DNA from: Sva-07 sp031398325
Lineage (GTDB): Bacteria; Actinomycetota; Acidimicrobiia; Acidimicrobiales; Ilumatobacteraceae
Reading direction: 5' to 3'
NCBI GenBank assembly: GCA_031398325.1
Contig: JANNNB010000080.1
Coordinates: 35,877 to 99,876, forward strand
DNA: 64,000 nt
The notes beneath the pieces are model-generated. The model was given only the letters and a program-made list of their open reading frames with translations, was not told the origin of the DNA and made no database searches. Of this stretch, positions 17,792 through 26,043 are shown one piece after another. Both the position numbers and the translations under genes were made by a program. Position 1 is the stretch's first letter. The number at the start of each line of letters is the position of its first letter.

Positions 17792-18745
17792 TCACTCGGC
17801 ACCGAGGTCGAACATCGTCACTGCGGCCGGGCGGCCGCCGAGGCTCGTGTAGAAAGCCAGCGCGTGGTCGTCGTCGTTGTCGGCCGGAACGAACACAACG
17901 TCGGTGCCCCGTCGTGCGGCGTCGGCGACGAGCGCCTCGACGAGCAACCGGCCGATGCTGCGGCGTTGACGATCCTCGCGGACGGCGAGGTCGTACACGA
18001 ACGTCTCGTCCCGCTCGTGGCGCGTCATCGGCAGGTCGTGGGCGGTGATGCACCCCACCGGCTCGCCTGCCTCGACCGCAACGAAGGCGTGGAACCGAGG
18101 GTCGGCCAGAAGCCGCGCGACGTAGTGGGCGGAGAGTGGCACACCGCCCTCGTCGAACACCTCGTGCATCATCTGGAACGCGTCACGCGCCAGGTCGATC
18201 TGATCGGTGAGACGCTCGATCCGGAGCGTGCTGTCGGTGGACGGTGGCTCGGTCTGCGTCCTCTGCCAGTAGTCGCTCATCAGCTCGTGCGACCAGTCCG
18301 CTTGTCGGACCTCGGTCCGCGGCGCGAACTCCACCATGTACGGCTTCAGGTCGACGACGGGCGTACCGTCGATCGCGTCGAGGCCGCGGACCGTGACGAC
18401 CCGGTCGACGACGCCGATGATCTCGCACGTGGTGACACCGAGCCGGTTCGGTCGACCCTTCGCCCGCTGGGCAAAGATCCCCACCTTCGGCCACTCGATG
18501 TTGTTGCGCGGGTGGCGTGCACCGACGGTGATCGTCGCCTCGTCGACCCGATCGAACACGTACACCACGTCGACGTGCGAGAAGTCCTCCAACCCGGCAA
18601 GTGCGTCGACGGGCCATCGTTCGTCGAGCACGATCTGGCACGTGACGGCGCCCCAGTCGTCGTCGATCGGCTCCGCTCGTCCCCCGCGAACGGTACCGAT
18701 CGGCACGATCGCCAATGCGGTGGCAGGTGTCGATTGATCGTTCAT
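17792..18745 (-). CDS. Fusion: TrmO/TsaA-like tRNA methyltransferase domain and AAC(3)-I-like GNAT acetyltransferase
   Basis: 317 residues. Residues 1-155 are a TrmO (TsaA, UPF0066) domain: IGTVRGGRAEP, WPVDALAGLEDFSHVDVVYVF, ARHPRNNIEWPKVGIFAQRA, KGRPNRLGVTTCEI and LDAIDGTPVVDLKPY. TrmO methylates N6-threonylcarbamoyladenosine at position 37 of tRNA using SAM. Residues about 172-315 are a GNAT domain with FHAFVAVEAGEPVGCITAH, FVYDLAVREDRQRRSIGRLL and ALAFYTSLGGRP, arranged as in AAC(3)-I aminoglycoside acetyltransferases. The usual TrmO phrase RPNPIG appears as RPNRLG. One continuous frame covers both domains. Resistance should not be assumed from the GNAT similarity alone. Confidence 0.82.
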   Translation of the reverse strand: MNDQSTPATALAIVPIGTVRGGRAEPIDDDWGAVTCQIVLDERWPVDALAGLEDFSHVDVVYVFDRVDEATITVGARHPRNNIEWPKVGIFAQRAKGRPNRLGVTTCEIIGVVDRVVTVRGLDAIDGTPVVDLKPYMVEFAPRTEVRQADWSHELMSDYWQRTQTEPPSTDSTLRIERLTDQIDLARDAFQMMHEVFDEGGVPLSAHYVARLLADPRFHAFVAVEAGEPVGCITAHDLPMTRHERDETFVYDLAVREDRQRRSIGRLLVEALVADAARRGTDVVFVPADNDDDHALAFYTSLGGRPAAVTMFDLGAE

Positions 18746-19297
18746 GTCTGCTCCGTGACCTCACATGGCAAATCGGGTGGAGGCAAGCCCACAGGCGGGC
18801 CGTGGCGCAGATACCTGCCGATGGTCACGCAATGACTGCAGCGCGCAGGGTGCCGGTGTCGGCTCAGGAACTCCTCCGGTCCGGTCACGGGGACCATCAG
18901 GGGCCGCTCGAAGCCGAGGAGACAGCTGCGCCACAGTCATCACCATAGATCCCGCCACCGCGACCAGGCATCGCCCGACCTGGGGTTCGGAACGGGAGGG
19001 GCGCGGACGGCCGCGGTACGGAAGGTAGCAAGCGCGCCTGCCTCGAGACTCGCGGCACGACCAGCACGACCTTGATCTCACCGGCCGGCCGATCATGATT
19101 CGCGAAGTCGACCATTCACACCGCCAACCACAAGATGCGCTCCTGCACCGACTCCAATGTCGCGAGGTCATCCATCACGTCCATCGTCGCCGATCTGTCA
19201 GATCAATCTGTGGTTCCACCGAACAAGCGGATGCTCACGAACTGTCAGCGGGGTACAACACCTCGACCGTGCGCCCCACAGGGCAATCTGGCCGGGA
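18746..19297. other. 552-base gene-poor stretch with a transketolase remnant
   Basis: Apart from the short transketolase-like fragment at 19068-19175, I find no intact gene. Open frames on both strands are Arg/Ser/Pro-rich shadows without ribosome sites. Codon-position bias is lost, consistent with decayed DNA. Confidence 0.45.
19068..19175 (-). pseudogene. N-terminal remnant of a transketolase / pyruvate dehydrogenase E1-type gene with an in-frame stop
   Basis: Reading from ATG 19175 on the reverse strand gives MDDLATLESVQERILWLAV, a TGA at 19118-19116, then MVDFANHDRPAGEIKV. Together these match the conserved N-terminus of this thiamine-enzyme group (ERxLWLs...vdhANrxRP...gxikVGGHQ). Similarity ends before the GGHQASS motif. 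The fragment has a premature stop and lacks the rest of an enzyme of more than 600 residues. Confidence 0.5.
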
Positions 19298-20020
19298 CTA
19301 CCAGATGCGATCTGGGTCCTGGTCGGCGGCGTTCGTGGTCTGTAGCCATGACGCTGCGGTGTTGCCGCCGACTGGGAAACCTCCCCGATCTTTCAGCATC
19401 GTGGCGGTGTGCATCAGGTTCCAGCTCATGATGGTGGCGTTCTTGTTCGTGAACTCGCTCGCGTATCCCATGGGGATGTCCGAGCCCTCGACGGGGTCGC
19501 CGTAGCTTGGTCCTGGGCCGATCTCTCCGATCCATCCGCAGTCGGGCTGTGGCGGGATCGTGTAACCGATGTGAGCGAGCGCGTAAAGCGTTTCCATCGC
19601 ACATGCCTTCACCCCGTCTTCGTTGCCGGTCACCACGCACCCACCCGCCTTTCCGTAGTACAGGTATTGGCCGGCATCGTTGGTATCGCTGCTGTATGCA
19701 TACAGCCGCTCGATGGCGAGCGTGGCGACGCTCGATTTGACGCCCAGCCAGATCGGGGTGCCGATGACGAGAATGTCGGCGGCCGTGATCCTGCGGTGGA
19801 TATCCGGCCAGTCGTCGGCGGCGTCGCCGAGCGTGGTGGTGTCCTTCACCATTCCGAATCCGATGCGGTGGTCAAGCATGTGGATCAGCTCAACGGCGAC
19901 GCCTTCGGAATCCATGACACCGGCGACCCGTGACAGAAGTCGTCGAGTGTGAGATTTGGACGGGTCGTGGACGAGCGAGCAGTTGAGGAGAACAGCGGAC
20001 AGGCCGGAGAACTGAGGCAT
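19298..20020 (-). CDS. NADPH-dependent FMN reductase / flavodoxin-fold protein
   Basis: 240 residues. The N-terminal strand SAVLLNCSLVHDPSKSHTRR is the phosphate-binding loop of the FMN reductase family. AADILVIGTPIWLGVKSSVA and YYGKAGGCVVTGNEDGVKA follow as the second and third flavin loops, as in WrbA-like and iron-sulfur-flavoprotein-like reductases. The C-terminal MSWNLMHTATML is typical. I chose ATG 20020 over GTG 20038 because the fold begins right after it; neither has a strong ribosome site. It is not obviously in an operon. Confidence 0.83.
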   Translation of the reverse strand: MPQFSGLSAVLLNCSLVHDPSKSHTRRLLSRVAGVMDSEGVAVELIHMLDHRIGFGMVKDTTTLGDAADDWPDIHRRITAADILVIGTPIWLGVKSSVATLAIERLYAYSSDTNDAGQYLYYGKAGGCVVTGNEDGVKACAMETLYALAHIGYTIPPQPDCGWIGEIGPGPSYGDPVEGSDIPMGYASEFTNKNATIMSWNLMHTATMLKDRGGFPVGGNTAASWLQTTNAADQDPDRIW

Positions 20021-20192
20021 GAGTACTGCATACCCCACACGCGCATGGTTCGCTCGCTGGAGCGGTCGGTCTCTCCTCCGGTGGGGGCGCCGGGATTCCA
20101 GGGAAGCATTTCCTCGACTTCCGTGGGAACAGGTAACGTTTCACCGAAGCCCGTAGGGAACGGCTCGTGGAGACGGTGTCGCGATTCAGTTG

Positions 20193-20264
20193 TGCCCCCG
20201 GAGAGATTCGAACTCCCGCACATGGTTCCGGAAACCAATGCTCTATCCCCTGAGCTACGAGGGC
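20193..20264 (-). tRNA. tRNA-Arg (anticodon CCG)
   Basis: The reverse strand folds into a full cloverleaf of 72 bases: a 7-bp acceptor stem (GCCCTCG with CGGGGGC, one T-G pair), D arm GCTC/GAGC, anticodon loop TTCCGGA giving CCG, and T arm GGGAG-TTCGAAT-CTCTC. The discriminator is A. CCA is not encoded. The outermost anticodon-stem pair is a mismatch. It reads CGG arginine codons, frequent in this genome. Confidence 0.95.
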
Positions 20265-20298
20265 AGGGACCGGAAAGGTTAGCGGTCGGTCGCCCCGA

Positions 20299-21045
20299 TC
20301 ACGTCGGGTCGATTTCCCGCAGCAAGGCGTCGAGCAGACCGCTCGCCCCGTACCGGAACGTCGATGCGGCGGCCCAACCGGGCCCCATCACGTCCTCGGC
20401 GATCGTCAGGTAACCCAGCGCATCGTCGAACGTGCGGATGCCACCAGAGGGCTTGATCCCGACGTCACGACTCGCAGAGCTCGCAGCGATGACGTCGACC
20501 ATCACCCGAACGGCATCCGGAGTGGCACTCACCGGTGTCTTGCCGGTCGACGTCTTGACGAAGTCGGCGCCGTGTCCGATCGCGACGCGTGCGGCGGTGC
20601 GCACCACCTCGGCGTCGGCCAACTCGCCGGTCTCCAGGATCACCTTCAGCAACGCCTCACCGGTTGCATCCCTCGTCGCGTCGAGGACCGATTCCACGCG
20701 TCCGATGTCGTCGGCGAGGAGCGCCCGGTAGGGCAGCACCACATCGATCTCGTGTGCGCCATCGTCGAGCGACCGCGACGTCTGCGAGACGATGCCGTCG
20801 ATCGGCTCATCGCCGCTCGGGAAGTTGACGACGGTCGCGATCCGGATCCGGGTACCGGCGAGCTCCCGCGAGCATCGGGCGACATGCTCCGGCCAGACAC
20901 ACACCGCAGCGGTCCCGTGAAGTGCCGCCCGGGCGCACAGCTCGTCGATGCCATCGGGTGCATGATCATCCGCGAGATCCGTGAGGTCGATCATCCCGAT
21001 CATCCGTTTCGCGACTACAGCGCGGTCGACCACCGATTCACCCAT
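20299..21045 (-). CDS. deoC: Deoxyribose-phosphate aldolase
   Basis: 248 residues, the usual DeoC length. Catalytic residues are visible: Asp101 in EIDVVLPY, the Schiff-base Lys164 in FVKTSTGK and Lys198 in GIKPSGGIRTFDDAL. It cleaves 2-deoxyribose 5-phosphate to acetaldehyde and glyceraldehyde 3-phosphate in deoxynucleoside catabolism. The ATG at 21045 starts the family sequence (GESVVDRAVVAKRMIGMIDL); the longer frame above it lies in the intergenic repeats. It is divergent from the LacI gene. Confidence 0.92.
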   Translation of the reverse strand: MGESVVDRAVVAKRMIGMIDLTDLADDHAPDGIDELCARAALHGTAAVCVWPEHVARCSRELAGTRIRIATVVNFPSGDEPIDGIVSQTSRSLDDGAHEIDVVLPYRALLADDIGRVESVLDATRDATGEALLKVILETGELADAEVVRTAARVAIGHGADFVKTSTGKTPVSATPDAVRVMVDVIAASSASRDVGIKPSGGIRTFDDALGYLTIAEDVMGPGWAAASTFRYGASGLLDALLREIDPT

Positions 21046-21067
21046 CGAGAAGACCGTAGTTCGCAGC

Positions 21068-21168
21068 GATGAGCGAACGGACCGGTCGTCAGGCCGTTGG
21101 CTCATCGCCGGGGCGATGACACGCCGGGTGATGAGCGAAGCGACCGGTAGTCGGGCTCGTGGCTCATC
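21068..21168. repeat. Two 39-nt imperfect hairpin repeats upstream of deoC and lacI
   Basis: Two copies, 21068-21106 and 21130-21168, start 62 bases apart. Each begins GATGAGCGAA and ends GGCTCATC, so GATGAGC pairs with GCTCATC, and the middle holds a shared GACCGGT core. They lie between deoC and the LacI-type gene. They may be paired protein-binding sites or small REP-like elements; nothing in the sequence decides. Confidence 0.5.
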
Positions 21169-21205
21169 GCGTCGTTCGCGACGATGCCCCCTGGTCACGC
21201 GGGAC

Positions 21206-21219
21206 TGAAAGCGCTTACA
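21206..21219. promoter_or_regulatory. LacI-type operator upstream of the lacI-family gene
   Basis: TGAAAGCGCTTACA is a 14-base near-palindrome centred on CG, one base away from the perfect TGTAAGCGCTTACA. It is 27 bases upstream of the regulator ATG, as expected for autoregulation, and closely matches the site ahead of the ABC transporter at 22399. Confidence 0.72.
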
Positions 21220-21246
21220 CTCGCATCCGAGGGGACGGCGAAGATC

Positions 21247-22311
21247 ATGGACACCATCACCGACAGCACGGGCGCGCGCCGACCGCGTCGCGCGACCATC
21301 GAAGACGTCGCGAACGCGGCCGGGGTCTCCGTCGCCACGGTGAGCCGGGCAGTGCGAGGTCTACCGAACGTCGCTCCGTCGACGCGTGAACGAGTCGCCG
21401 AAGTCGCTGCGTCGCTGAACTACCAAGCCGATCCAGCAGCGTCGAGGCTGGCGGCCGGCCGCACGGGGACGATCACCGTGATGGTGCCGCACCTCAGCAG
21501 CTGGTACTTCTCGCACGTCATCGCCGGCGCCGAGGCGGTCTCGGCCGAGGCCGGTTACGACTTCCTCGTCATCGGGGTCGGCAGTCGCGCCGAGTGCTCC
21601 CGACTGCTCGACGAGCGATACCACCTCGAACGGCGCACCGACGGCGTCGTGCTCGTCAACATGCCGGCCAGCGACGACGAGGCCGCCTCGCTGCGAACTC
21701 GCGGTGTGTCGCTCGCGACGGTCGGCAGTTACACGCCCGGCTACCCATCGGTGCGCGTCGACGACTTCGCCGTCGGCGTGATGGCCGCACGGCATCTAGT
21801 GGCACTAGGGCATCGCCGGCTCGGCCTGATCACCGGCCAGGGCGACGACCCCATGAACTTCGAGGTCCCGCAGCTCCGCCACGCAGGGTTCGTGAAAGGT
21901 CTCGCCGACCTCGGCCGACAGCTCGACCCGGCCCTCGTGGCGAGCGGTGACTTCGGCATCGATGGCGGGCAGGAGGCGATGGCCCAGCTCCTCGACCACG
22001 CCGAACCGCCGACCGCGGTGTTCGCAATGTCCGACGAGATGGCTTTCGGCGTGTTGATGGAACTCGAGCAGCGAAACCTGCGACCGGGCGGCGACGTATC
22101 GGTCATCGGCGTCGATGACCACGAGTTCGCCAGGGTCGTCGCCCTCACCACCATCAGCCAGCAGGTCGCTGCACAAGGTGCGATGGCCACCCGAGCCCTG
22201 CTCGCCGCGATGGCCGGAACGCCGGGCACGATGGAACCCGTCCCGTCTCCGGTCCGGCTCGTCGAGCGCGCGACGACGGGGCCGGCACCGACGGCTGGCA
22301 CGTCAGCCTGA
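21247..22311 (+). CDS. LacI-family transcriptional regulator of the sugar ABC transporter
   Basis: 354 residues. The helix-turn-helix at about 17-45 reads ATIEDVANAAGVSVATVSRAV, with the hinge helix (SRLAAGRTGTI) near 70. A periplasmic-binding-like effector domain follows (VMVPHLSSWYFSHVIAGAE, LGLITGQGDD, VSVIGVDDHEFA). ATG 21247 fits the family start; the open frame above contains the operator. Matching operators before this gene and before the downstream ABC genes indicate that it represses both until a sugar, probably an alpha-glucoside, is bound. Confidence 0.9.
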   Translation: MDTITDSTGARRPRRATIEDVANAAGVSVATVSRAVRGLPNVAPSTRERVAEVAASLNYQADPAASRLAAGRTGTITVMVPHLSSWYFSHVIAGAEAVSAEAGYDFLVIGVGSRAECSRLLDERYHLERRTDGVVLVNMPASDDEAASLRTRGVSLATVGSYTPGYPSVRVDDFAVGVMAARHLVALGHRRLGLITGQGDDPMNFEVPQLRHAGFVKGLADLGRQLDPALVASGDFGIDGGQEAMAQLLDHAEPPTAVFAMSDEMAFGVLMELEQRNLRPGGDVSVIGVDDHEFARVVALTTISQQVAAQGAMATRALLAAMAGTPGTMEPVPSPVRLVERATTGPAPTAGTSA

Positions 22312-22377
22312 TGGCCGCCTGATCACCGCCTCATCACCCAGCGGAGGGCGTGGGCCGCGGAGAATTCGAACATGGCC

Positions 22378-22412
22378 TTGACGCCGACCACCTGAGTATG
22401 TAAGCGTTTACA
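22378..22412 (+). promoter_or_regulatory. ABC transporter promoter with overlapping LacI operator
   Basis: TGTAAGCGTTTACA at 22399-22412 is a near-perfect LacI-type operator. A possible promoter overlaps it: TTGACG at 22378-22383, a 17-base spacer, then TAAGCG (a weak -10) inside the operator. Bound repressor would block polymerase directly. The lipoprotein gene starts 48 bases later. Confidence 0.68.
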
Positions 22413-22459
22413 TCAGCCGGCCGATGTGCCGGCTTCCAACCATGAGGGGGAGGACCCAA

Positions 22460-23845
22460 ATGAACAAACGCTGGCTCAAGCTGGCCGCTGTCCCGATTGC
22501 TCTCACGCTCGTTGCCGCAGCCTGCGGTAGCGACGATGACAGCTCGAGCGGCACCGACGCAACAGAAGGCACCGACGCACCTGCAGGTTCCGACGCACCC
22601 GCCGGAACCGACGGCGGCGCAACCGGTGACTTCGCCGGCGCAACCGTGACCATCACTGGTCCCGAGCGCGACGACCCGTCGATCGCCGCCATCTCCGACA
22701 CGCTCGCAGCGTTCGGCGAGTCCGTCGGCATCACGGTCGAATACTCGGGCGACGCCGACTGGGAAGCAAACACCCGGACGCAGGTCGAGGGCGGAAACCC
22801 GCCGAGCATCGGCATCTTCCCGCAGCCGGGTCTGCTCCAAGACTTCGCCGCTGACGGCTCCATCGTGCCGCTCGACGAGGCCGCCGATGCCGCGGTCGAC
22901 GAGAACTGGGCCGAAGGCTTCCAGCTCGACGGTCAGTACGAGGGCGTGCAGTACGGCGTTCCGGTGAAGACCGACCTCAAGTCGCTCGTGTGGTACGTGC
23001 CGAGCGCATTCGAGGCGGCCGGCTACGAAGTGCCGACCACGTTCGACGAGTTCACCGCACTGGTCGACCAGATCAAGGCCGACGGCGCAGGTAAGCCGCT
23101 GTGTGTCGGCATCGAGTCTGGCGGCGCCACCGGTTGGCCGTTCACCGACTGGGTCGAAGAGATGGTGCTCCGTCAGTCCGGCGGCGACGTGTACGACCAA
23201 TGGGTCAACCACGAGATCCCGTTCGACGACCCGCAGATCACCGAGGCGATGCAAACCGTCATCGACCTGTGGAGCGAGGACAACGTGTACTCCTCGGGCG
23301 GCTCGATCGCCTCCACAGCGTTCCAGGACAACGGCCAGCCGCTCCTCGACGGCGACTGCTGGATGCACCGCCAGGCGAACTTCTTCGCCGGTCTGTTCCC
23401 AGAGGGCACGACGTTCGCTGACGGCGAAGAGGGCTCGGTCGAAACCTTCTACTTCCCCGACATCAACGGCGACAAGCCGGTGCTGACCGCCGGTACGTTC
23501 GCCGCCGGGTTCAACGACGACCCCGCCACCATGGCGGTACTCGCCTACATGGCAACGGGTGACTACGCATCTGCGCGGCAGGCAGCTCAGACCGCCGAAC
23601 TCGGTGGTGCGCTGTCGGGCTTCCTGTCAGCCGCTCAGAACCAGGATCCCAGCGTCTACCAGCCGTTGGAGCAGCAGTTCCTCGAGATCCTCACGACCTC
23701 GGAGCTCGCTCGCTTCGATGCCTCCGACCTGATGCCCGCCGCTGTCGGCTCCGGGACGTTCTGGACGGAGGGCGTGTCGCTCGTCAACGGTGACATCACC
23801 GTCGAGGAAGCAGCCGCCAACATCGAGGCGTCCTGGCCAACCTGA
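22460..23845 (+). CDS. Alpha-glucoside-type ABC transporter substrate-binding lipoprotein
   Basis: 461 residues. A short signal peptide ends in a lipobox with Cys22 (LTLVAAAC), followed by an acidic Ser/Asp/Thr/Gly-rich linker. The mature domain belongs to the family 1 extracellular solute-binding proteins and resembles AglE (VTITGPERDD, WEANTRTQVEGGNPPSIGIFPQPG). ATG 22460 has GGGGGAGGA upstream. It is the first structural gene after the LacI operator and is followed by a hairpin that should keep its message more abundant than the permeases. Confidence 0.88.
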   Translation: MNKRWLKLAAVPIALTLVAAACGSDDDSSSGTDATEGTDAPAGSDAPAGTDGGATGDFAGATVTITGPERDDPSIAAISDTLAAFGESVGITVEYSGDADWEANTRTQVEGGNPPSIGIFPQPGLLQDFAADGSIVPLDEAADAAVDENWAEGFQLDGQYEGVQYGVPVKTDLKSLVWYVPSAFEAAGYEVPTTFDEFTALVDQIKADGAGKPLCVGIESGGATGWPFTDWVEEMVLRQSGGDVYDQWVNHEIPFDDPQITEAMQTVIDLWSEDNVYSSGGSIASTAFQDNGQPLLDGDCWMHRQANFFAGLFPEGTTFADGEEGSVETFYFPDINGDKPVLTAGTFAAGFNDDPATMAVLAYMATGDYASARQAAQTAELGGALSGFLSAAQNQDPSVYQPLEQQFLEILTTSELARFDASDLMPAAVGSGTFWTEGVSLVNGDITVEEAAANIEASWPT

Positions 23846-23902
23846 CCTGAGCGGTCACGTTGACGCAAGGTGAGCTGATCGACAGATCAGGTCATTCGTA
23901 GC

Positions 23903-23940
23903 GGGGCACTGGCACTACGGTGTCAGTGCCCCGTTGCTTT
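23903..23940 (+). terminator. Intra-operon hairpin terminator/attenuator after the binding-protein gene
   Basis: GGGGCACTGGCAC pairs with GTGTCAGTGCCCC over 13 bp with one G-T pair and a four-base TACG loop, followed by GTTGCTTTT. It lies between the binding-protein stop and the first permease, the classic position for partial termination in sugar ABC operons. Confidence 0.85.
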
Positions 23941-23976
23941 TCATCGACTCGGGGTGAACGGGGGGTACGGGGAAAC

Positions 23977-26040
23977 ATGGAGACGCTCGAACAGCTGGCC
24001 GGCGCCGACGACGGTACGGACGCGCCAGTCGCCGATCCGATGGGAAGGCCGCCTGGTACGACGCGACGACGGATCCAGCTCGTGTTGGCCGTCCTGCTGG
24101 CAGCTGGGCTCGCCTACTGGAGCTTCGTCGAACCGAAGATCTTCACCACGGTGCTCACCGTCCTCGTCGCAGTTGGCTTGACCGCTGCGATGTGGATCGC
24201 GGCGAATCTGCTCTTCGACCAGGTCCGCAACCGCTGGGTCCGCTTCAGCGTCCTGGCGTTCGGCGGCCTCGGCGCGCTCTACGGCATCGTGCTGCACGGC
24301 AACCGGACCACCGTCGGCTCCGGAGAGGGATTTCTCACCTGGGTGATCGGGCCACTCGCCGGAGCTCTCGCATTCGGCGCGATCGCCGGCGGACTCGCGC
24401 TCACCGATGATCCCGCCCGGCGGCGCGCGATCGCTCTCGGTGGTTCGGTGGCGATCGGTGTGGCAACCGCACTGCTGATCCGTTCCGAGTATCAGCCGGA
24501 GTTCGACGTCACGGCGACGATCGTGTACACGCTCGTCGGGATCGTTCTCGGCACGGCGTTGAGCCTGCTGCGAAAGCGTCCGCTGGTCGGCGGTGCCCTC
24601 ACGGGGGGAGCGATCGGCTGGATCGTCGGAGCCTGGGGTGGTGCCGAACTCGGCGGCGGGTCGTTCGTCACCACGCTGATCGCCTGCCTCGTTCCAGCGG
24701 TGCTGATCGGCGTGCGTCTCGGCATGTCGTCGAACCCTGGATACGCAGCTCGGGTGCAGATCGACGACAACTCCCGTGCCGTGATCTTCGTCGGACCGGC
24801 CGTGCTGTTCATTGCCGTGATGCTCGTCATCCCGGCGATCCGCACGTTCTATCTGTCGCTCTACGATCAGGACTCGGTCGAGTTCGTCGGCATCGACAAC
24901 TACGAGTCCGTCTTCACGAACAAGACGAGCTTCGACGGGACGAACTGGACGAACATGTTCACCAGCATCCCGTTCGTGATCGGGGTGATCCTGCTTGCCA
25001 TCGCGGCAGTCGTGGCCGTCGCGATGAAGAAGCAGACCGGCCGAGCGCTCGAGCTCGGCAACGCCACCGGCGCACCGCTCGTCGTCGGCATCCTGCTCGT
25101 GTGCTTCGGTGCCTTCACCGCCTTGCGCGGCACGCTCATCAACAACCTGTGGTGGGTCGTCACGGTCACCTTCCTGTCGACCGCACTCGGCCTCGCCGTC
25201 GCAGTGCTCGCCGACAACCGCGGTGGCGAACGCGCGGCCAAGTCGCTCATCTTCATGCCCATGGCGATCTCGCTCGTCGGCGCGTCGATCATCTGGCGCT
25301 TCGTCTACGCCGCCCGCGACACGAACAGCGACCAGACCGGCATTCTCAACTCGATCTGGATTTCCATCGGCCAGCTTTCCACCGGTTCAGGCCTGCCATC
25401 GCTTCTCGCCACGGCAGTCATCTTCCTGGCGCTCGTTCTCGCCATGGCGTTCCTCGCAAAGGCGCTCGTCGCGAGACGATGGTCGGCTGCGGTCATGCCC
25501 GGGGTCATGACGATCCTCATCGGCTGGCTGTTCATCCGATTCGCCGGGATCATCGGCGGTGGAATGGGCGGGTTCAAGATCACCGAGAGCGGCGAGATCG
25601 TCCCGTCGACGGTGTTGTTCGTGCAGGAATCCCCTTACAACAACTTCTGGCTGATGATCATCCTCATCTGGATCCAGGTCGGCTTCTCGATGGTCATCCT
25701 CTCGGCCGCCATCAAGGCCGTACCGACCGAACTGATCGAGGCGGCCAAGATCGACGGCGCCACCGACAGTCAGGTCTTCTGGCGGGTCACACTCCCCCAG
25801 ATCGGCACGACGATCGGCGTCGTCGTCACCACGTTGGTGGTCCTCGTGATGAAGGTGTTCGACATCGTCAAAGTCGTCACCAACGGCAACTTCGGCACAC
25901 AGGTGCTCGCCAACAACATGTACGACGAGGCCTTCAAGTTCGCCAACCGAGGGCTCGGCGCCGCACTCGCCATGATCATCTTCTTCTCGGTGCTTCCGGT
26001 CATGTACTACAACATTCGCAAGATGCGCAGGGAGGCCTGA
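23977..26040 (+). CDS. Sugar ABC transporter permease (AglF-like) with large extra membrane regions
   Basis: 687 residues, about twice the usual length of an AglF/MalF-type permease. The recognisable permease starts near residue 265 (IFVGPAVLFIAVMLVIPAIR, then EFVGIDNYESVF). It ends with the EAA loop EAAKIDGATDSQVFWRVTLP at about 589-608, which docks the ATPase. The first 260 residues contain some six to eight hydrophobic segments without known family. Further hydrophobic insertions interrupt the core (IPFVIGVILLAIAAVVAVAM, LVVGILLVCFGAFTALRG, and a segment around 480-530). The start ATG 23977 follows ACGGGGAAAC. The downstream permease starts four bases after its stop. Confidence 0.88.
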   Translation: METLEQLAGADDGTDAPVADPMGRPPGTTRRRIQLVLAVLLAAGLAYWSFVEPKIFTTVLTVLVAVGLTAAMWIAANLLFDQVRNRWVRFSVLAFGGLGALYGIVLHGNRTTVGSGEGFLTWVIGPLAGALAFGAIAGGLALTDDPARRRAIALGGSVAIGVATALLIRSEYQPEFDVTATIVYTLVGIVLGTALSLLRKRPLVGGALTGGAIGWIVGAWGGAELGGGSFVTTLIACLVPAVLIGVRLGMSSNPGYAARVQIDDNSRAVIFVGPAVLFIAVMLVIPAIRTFYLSLYDQDSVEFVGIDNYESVFTNKTSFDGTNWTNMFTSIPFVIGVILLAIAAVVAVAMKKQTGRALELGNATGAPLVVGILLVCFGAFTALRGTLINNLWWVVTVTFLSTALGLAVAVLADNRGGERAAKSLIFMPMAISLVGASIIWRFVYAARDTNSDQTGILNSIWISIGQLSTGSGLPSLLATAVIFLALVLAMAFLAKALVARRWSAAVMPGVMTILIGWLFIRFAGIIGGGMGGFKITESGEIVPSTVLFVQESPYNNFWLMIILIWIQVGFSMVILSAAIKAVPTELIEAAKIDGATDSQVFWRVTLPQIGTTIGVVVTTLVVLVMKVFDIVKVVTNGNFGTQVLANNMYDEAFKFANRGLGAALAMIIFFSVLPVMYYNIRKMRREA

Positions 26041-26043
26041 GCA

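Noticed and set aside
17792..18745. Aminoglycoside resistance gene
   Set aside because: The GNAT half resembles AAC(3)-I but is fused to a TrmO domain and substrate-binding residues cannot be verified; resistance is not supported.
17699..18835. 378-codon forward frame opposite the TrmO-GNAT gene
   Set aside because: It is the antisense of a gene with two recognised domains.
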